From: Clostridia bacterium
Lineage (GTDB): Bacteria; Bacillota; Clostridia; TANB77; CAG-508
Length of the DNA stretch: 64,000 nt
Assembly: GCA_017429505.1 (NCBI GenBank)
Contig: JAFROW010000011.1
Location: 1-64,000, forward strand
Reading direction: 5' to 3'
The first letter of the stretch is position 1. Each line of letters begins with the position of its first letter. Shown piece by piece: positions 62,000 through 64,000 of the stretch. Below the pieces are notes generated by a model. That model did no database searches. It was given only the letters and a program-made list of their open reading frames with translations, and had not been told where the DNA came from. Made by a program: the position numbers and the translations under genes.

Positions 62000-64000
62000 A
62001 TGCTAGAAAATAGACCGATTGTGGCTATAACAATTGGATATTTAATAGGAATTATAATGGGGCTATACTTTAACTACAGTATAGTCCTTTTATATTTAAT
62101 TTTCTATTTATGCCTAATTTTAAAAAAGCCACCAATAAAAAAATTTAAATTGATTTCTATTAAAAGGTATTTTAGATATGTTAAAATTTTTTTATGCAAA
62201 AAAGTTTTAATAATAATTTTAATTTCATCAGTTATTTCAAATACTATTGTTTTATATAAAAATAAACAATATGAGGATTTTTTAAGTAGTTTAAATATGC
62301 AAGAAATTCAATTAAAAGCTAAAGTTATTTCAAATGAAAAAATAAATCAATTTAATAAAACATATATTATTATTTCAAATAATAAAAAATTCTATTTAAA
62401 TGTAAACAAAAATGCTAAAATACAATATGGTGATTATATTCAAATAAAAGGTACATTCTCAAAGCCAAAGGAAAGAACAAATTATAAAGGCTTTGATTAT
62501 AAAGAATATTTAAAATCACAAGGAATCTATGGAACTATAAAATGTAAAGAGGTACAGATAATAAATAAAAAGAAAGAATTCTTTAATCAAATTTTTCTAA
62601 AAGTAAAAAGATTAATTCAAAGAGATTTTGAAAAAAATATATCAAATGTGTTATTAGGTACAATTTTAGGCTATACAGATGAAATAAATGAAAATATTAA
62701 AGAGAGTTTTAGTAAAAGCAATATTTCACATATACTTGCAGTTTCTGGGATGCATATAGGATATTTAATAATATTTTGTACTTTTATTTTTGATAAGATT
62801 TTTGGTAAAAGATTATCATTTTTTTTAAGTATATTAATTGTATTATTTTATGTCAAAATTATTGGATATTCACCATCAGCAATAAGAGCAGTTATAATGG
62901 CTATAATGTTATTAAGTTCAAAATTATTATATAGAAAAAGTGATGTTTGGACAAACTTAAGTTTATCTTTACTATGTATTTTAATATATAATCCATTTTC
63001 TATAAAAAGCATAGGATTATTACTTTCATATACTGCGACTTTTGGAATAGTTGTTTATTCAAAAAATATTAGATTTAGAAATAAAATATTTAATGCAATT
63101 GGAATTACAATTTCGGCAATGATATTTATATCTCCAATAATGTCGATATGCTTTAACAAAATTTCAATTTTAAGTTTAATCATAAGCTTCTTGGTTGGAA
63201 TAATTGCAGGACCTATAGTATTTTTAGGCTTAATATATATTGTATTAGGCAATTTTTTAAAATTAAATTTAACAAAGACTATAATAAATTTATTAGTAAA
63301 AAAATTGTTATTCTTAGCTAACATAGGGAGTAAGATTCCTTTAAATCAAATACATGTTGTAACTCCAAATTTATTGGAAATTTTTATATTCTATATTCTA
63401 GTTTTTATTACGTTTTTCTTTATCTCGATTTATAAGCCAAAAAGAAAACAAAATAAAGTTTTTAATAAAAGAATAAGGAATTTGATAAACCTTGCAAAAT
63501 ATGAGTTTTATCAAAATAAGAGAAGAGTATTGTCATTTATGCTAATTATAGCTATTTTTGCTAATTTTATTATTTTTATCCCCAAGAATTTAAAAATATT
63601 TTTTATAGATGTAGGGCAAGGAGATTCTTGTTTAATAGTTACCCCAAATAACAAGAAAATTTTAATAGATGGAGGAGGAAGCGAAATTTATGATGTTGGA
63701 AAAAATGTTTTAGTTCCATATTTATTAGCACGTAGAATAAAACGTATAGACTATATGATGATTAGTCATTTTGATACTGACCACGTAGGTGGACTTCTTA
63801 CAGTAATGGAAGAACTAAAAGTAGATACTGCTATAGTTTCAAAACAAGCTGAAAGTTGTGAAAATTATGAAAAATTTATACAAATAGCAAAAGAAAAACA
63901 TATAAAAGTGATGGTTGTAGGAAAGGGAGATAGACTAAAGATTGAGCGTGATTTGTATTTTGATATTTTATGGCCAAAAAAAGATAATCTTATTTCAGAA
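62000..64000 (+). CDS. comEC: DNA uptake channel ComEC/Rec2 (partial, runs off the window)
   Basis: ATG 62000 follows AAGGAGG, eight bases after the NlpC/P60 stop, and the frame is open to the last base (667 codons seen). The N-terminal membrane part leads to an OB-like domain (about 95-165). The Competence domain begins around residue 210 with GTILGYTDEINENIKESF and SHILAVSGMHIGYL, followed by several membrane helices. The C-terminal metallo-beta-lactamase-like domain starts IFFIDVGQGDSCLIV and has MISHFDTDHVGGLL with metal ligands. ComEC transports one DNA strand across the membrane during transformation. With the pilus locus nearby this supports competence. Confidence 0.95.
   Translation, partial: MLENRPIVAITIGYLIGIIMGLYFNYSIVLLYLIFYLCLILKKPPIKKFKLISIKRYFRYVKIFLCKKVLIIILISSVISNTIVLYKNKQYEDFLSSLNMQEIQLKAKVISNEKINQFNKTYIIISNNKKFYLNVNKNAKIQYGDYIQIKGTFSKPKERTNYKGFDYKEYLKSQGIYGTIKCKEVQIINKKKEFFNQIFLKVKRLIQRDFEKNISNVLLGTILGYTDEINENIKESFSKSNISHILAVSGMHIGYLIIFCTFIFDKIFGKRLSFFLSILIVLFYVKIIGYSPSAIRAVIMAIMLLSSKLLYRKSDVWTNLSLSLLCILIYNPFSIKSIGLLLSYTATFGIVVYSKNIRFRNKIFNAIGITISAMIFISPIMSICFNKISILSLIISFLVGIIAGPIVFLGLIYIVLGNFLKLNLTKTIINLLVKKLLFLANIGSKIPLNQIHVVTPNLLEIFIFYILVFITFFFISIYKPKRKQNKVFNKRIRNLINLAKYEFYQNKRRVLSFMLIIAIFANFIIFIPKNLKIFFIDVGQGDSCLIVTPNNKKILIDGGGSEIYDVGKNVLVPYLLARRIKRIDYMMISHFDTDHVGGLLTVMEELKVDTAIVSKQAESCENYEKFIQIAKEKHIKVMVVGKGDRLKIERDLYFDILWPKKDNLISE

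Overview
The window is very AT-rich DNA from a low-GC, Gram-positive, spore-forming bacterium, most likely a member of the class Clostridia. The basis is codon use dominated by AGA and AAA, Shine-Dalgarno-rich starts that include many TTG starts, the sporulation genes yabP, yabQ and spoIVB, a dockerin-bearing wall hydrolase, a GH57 branching enzyme, and type IV pili in a monoderm setting. No rRNA is present, so the species cannot be named.

Layout. (1) 1-7.85 kb is the right part of an integrative mobile element. It starts inside the last 80 codons of a tetracycline ribosomal-protection gene. It then carries HTH regulators, a membrane-tethered receiver-like protein, a sigma-like factor and a small Tn916 orf8-like partner, several leader or structured RNA regions, small ICE-type proteins, and two overlapping large serine recombinases. 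(2) 7.85-11 kb is an accessory strip with a Nudix hydrolase, a RhuM-family protein and an LL-diaminopimelate aminotransferase. Decayed homologous gene tails sit directly before the first and third of these genes. (3) 11-20.3 kb holds housekeeping and membrane genes: mscS, a GT-C transferase, an SPFH protein, an HD hydrolase, polA, a CaxA-type antiporter, a lytic transglycosylase and a DUF4116 protein. (4) 20.4-29.4 kb holds tRNA-Trp and an rpoB-rpoC operon with an unfamiliar small gene between the two polymerase genes. (5) 29.4-38.3 kb holds galE, a glycosyltransferase, a reduced SecD/SecF-like pair, greA, yabP, yabQ, divIC and glyS. (6) 38.4-41.5 kb (minus strand) holds the GH57 branching enzyme, a DUF4912 protein and a DUF2508 protein. 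(7) 41.7-48.4 kb holds a dockerin-bearing glucosaminidase, a cadherin-like surface protein, mreB, spoIVB (frameshifted) and ychF. (8) 48.5-58.5 kb is a type IV pilus locus: a PilM-PilN fusion, PilO, a PilP-like protein, pilin, PilD, two minor pilins (one frameshifted), PilB, PilT and PilC. (9) 58.6-64 kb holds a ROK kinase, the RNase P RNA, an SH3-NlpC/P60 hydrolase and the start of comEC. Pili plus ComEC point to DNA uptake and surface behaviour.

The most interesting signal is translational. Two unrelated genes, spoIVB and a minor pilin, are each interrupted by one extra C that creates an in-frame CGG codon. Skipping that C restores a full-length protein in the +1 frame. Reading the other genes of the window by eye, I found no other in-frame CGG, although CGT, CGA and CGC are all used. 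This suggests that CGG is unassigned in this organism and may act as a +1 frameshift site. Sequencing error or ordinary mutation remains possible.

Other notable features are a two-copy structured element in the pilus locus with a compensatory base change, a roughly 186-nt element closed by a 15-bp stem after rpoC, a perfect stem before rpoC, a ribosome-binding-site-sequestering hairpin in the mobile element, and a possible delta-like protein inside the rpoB-rpoC operon.
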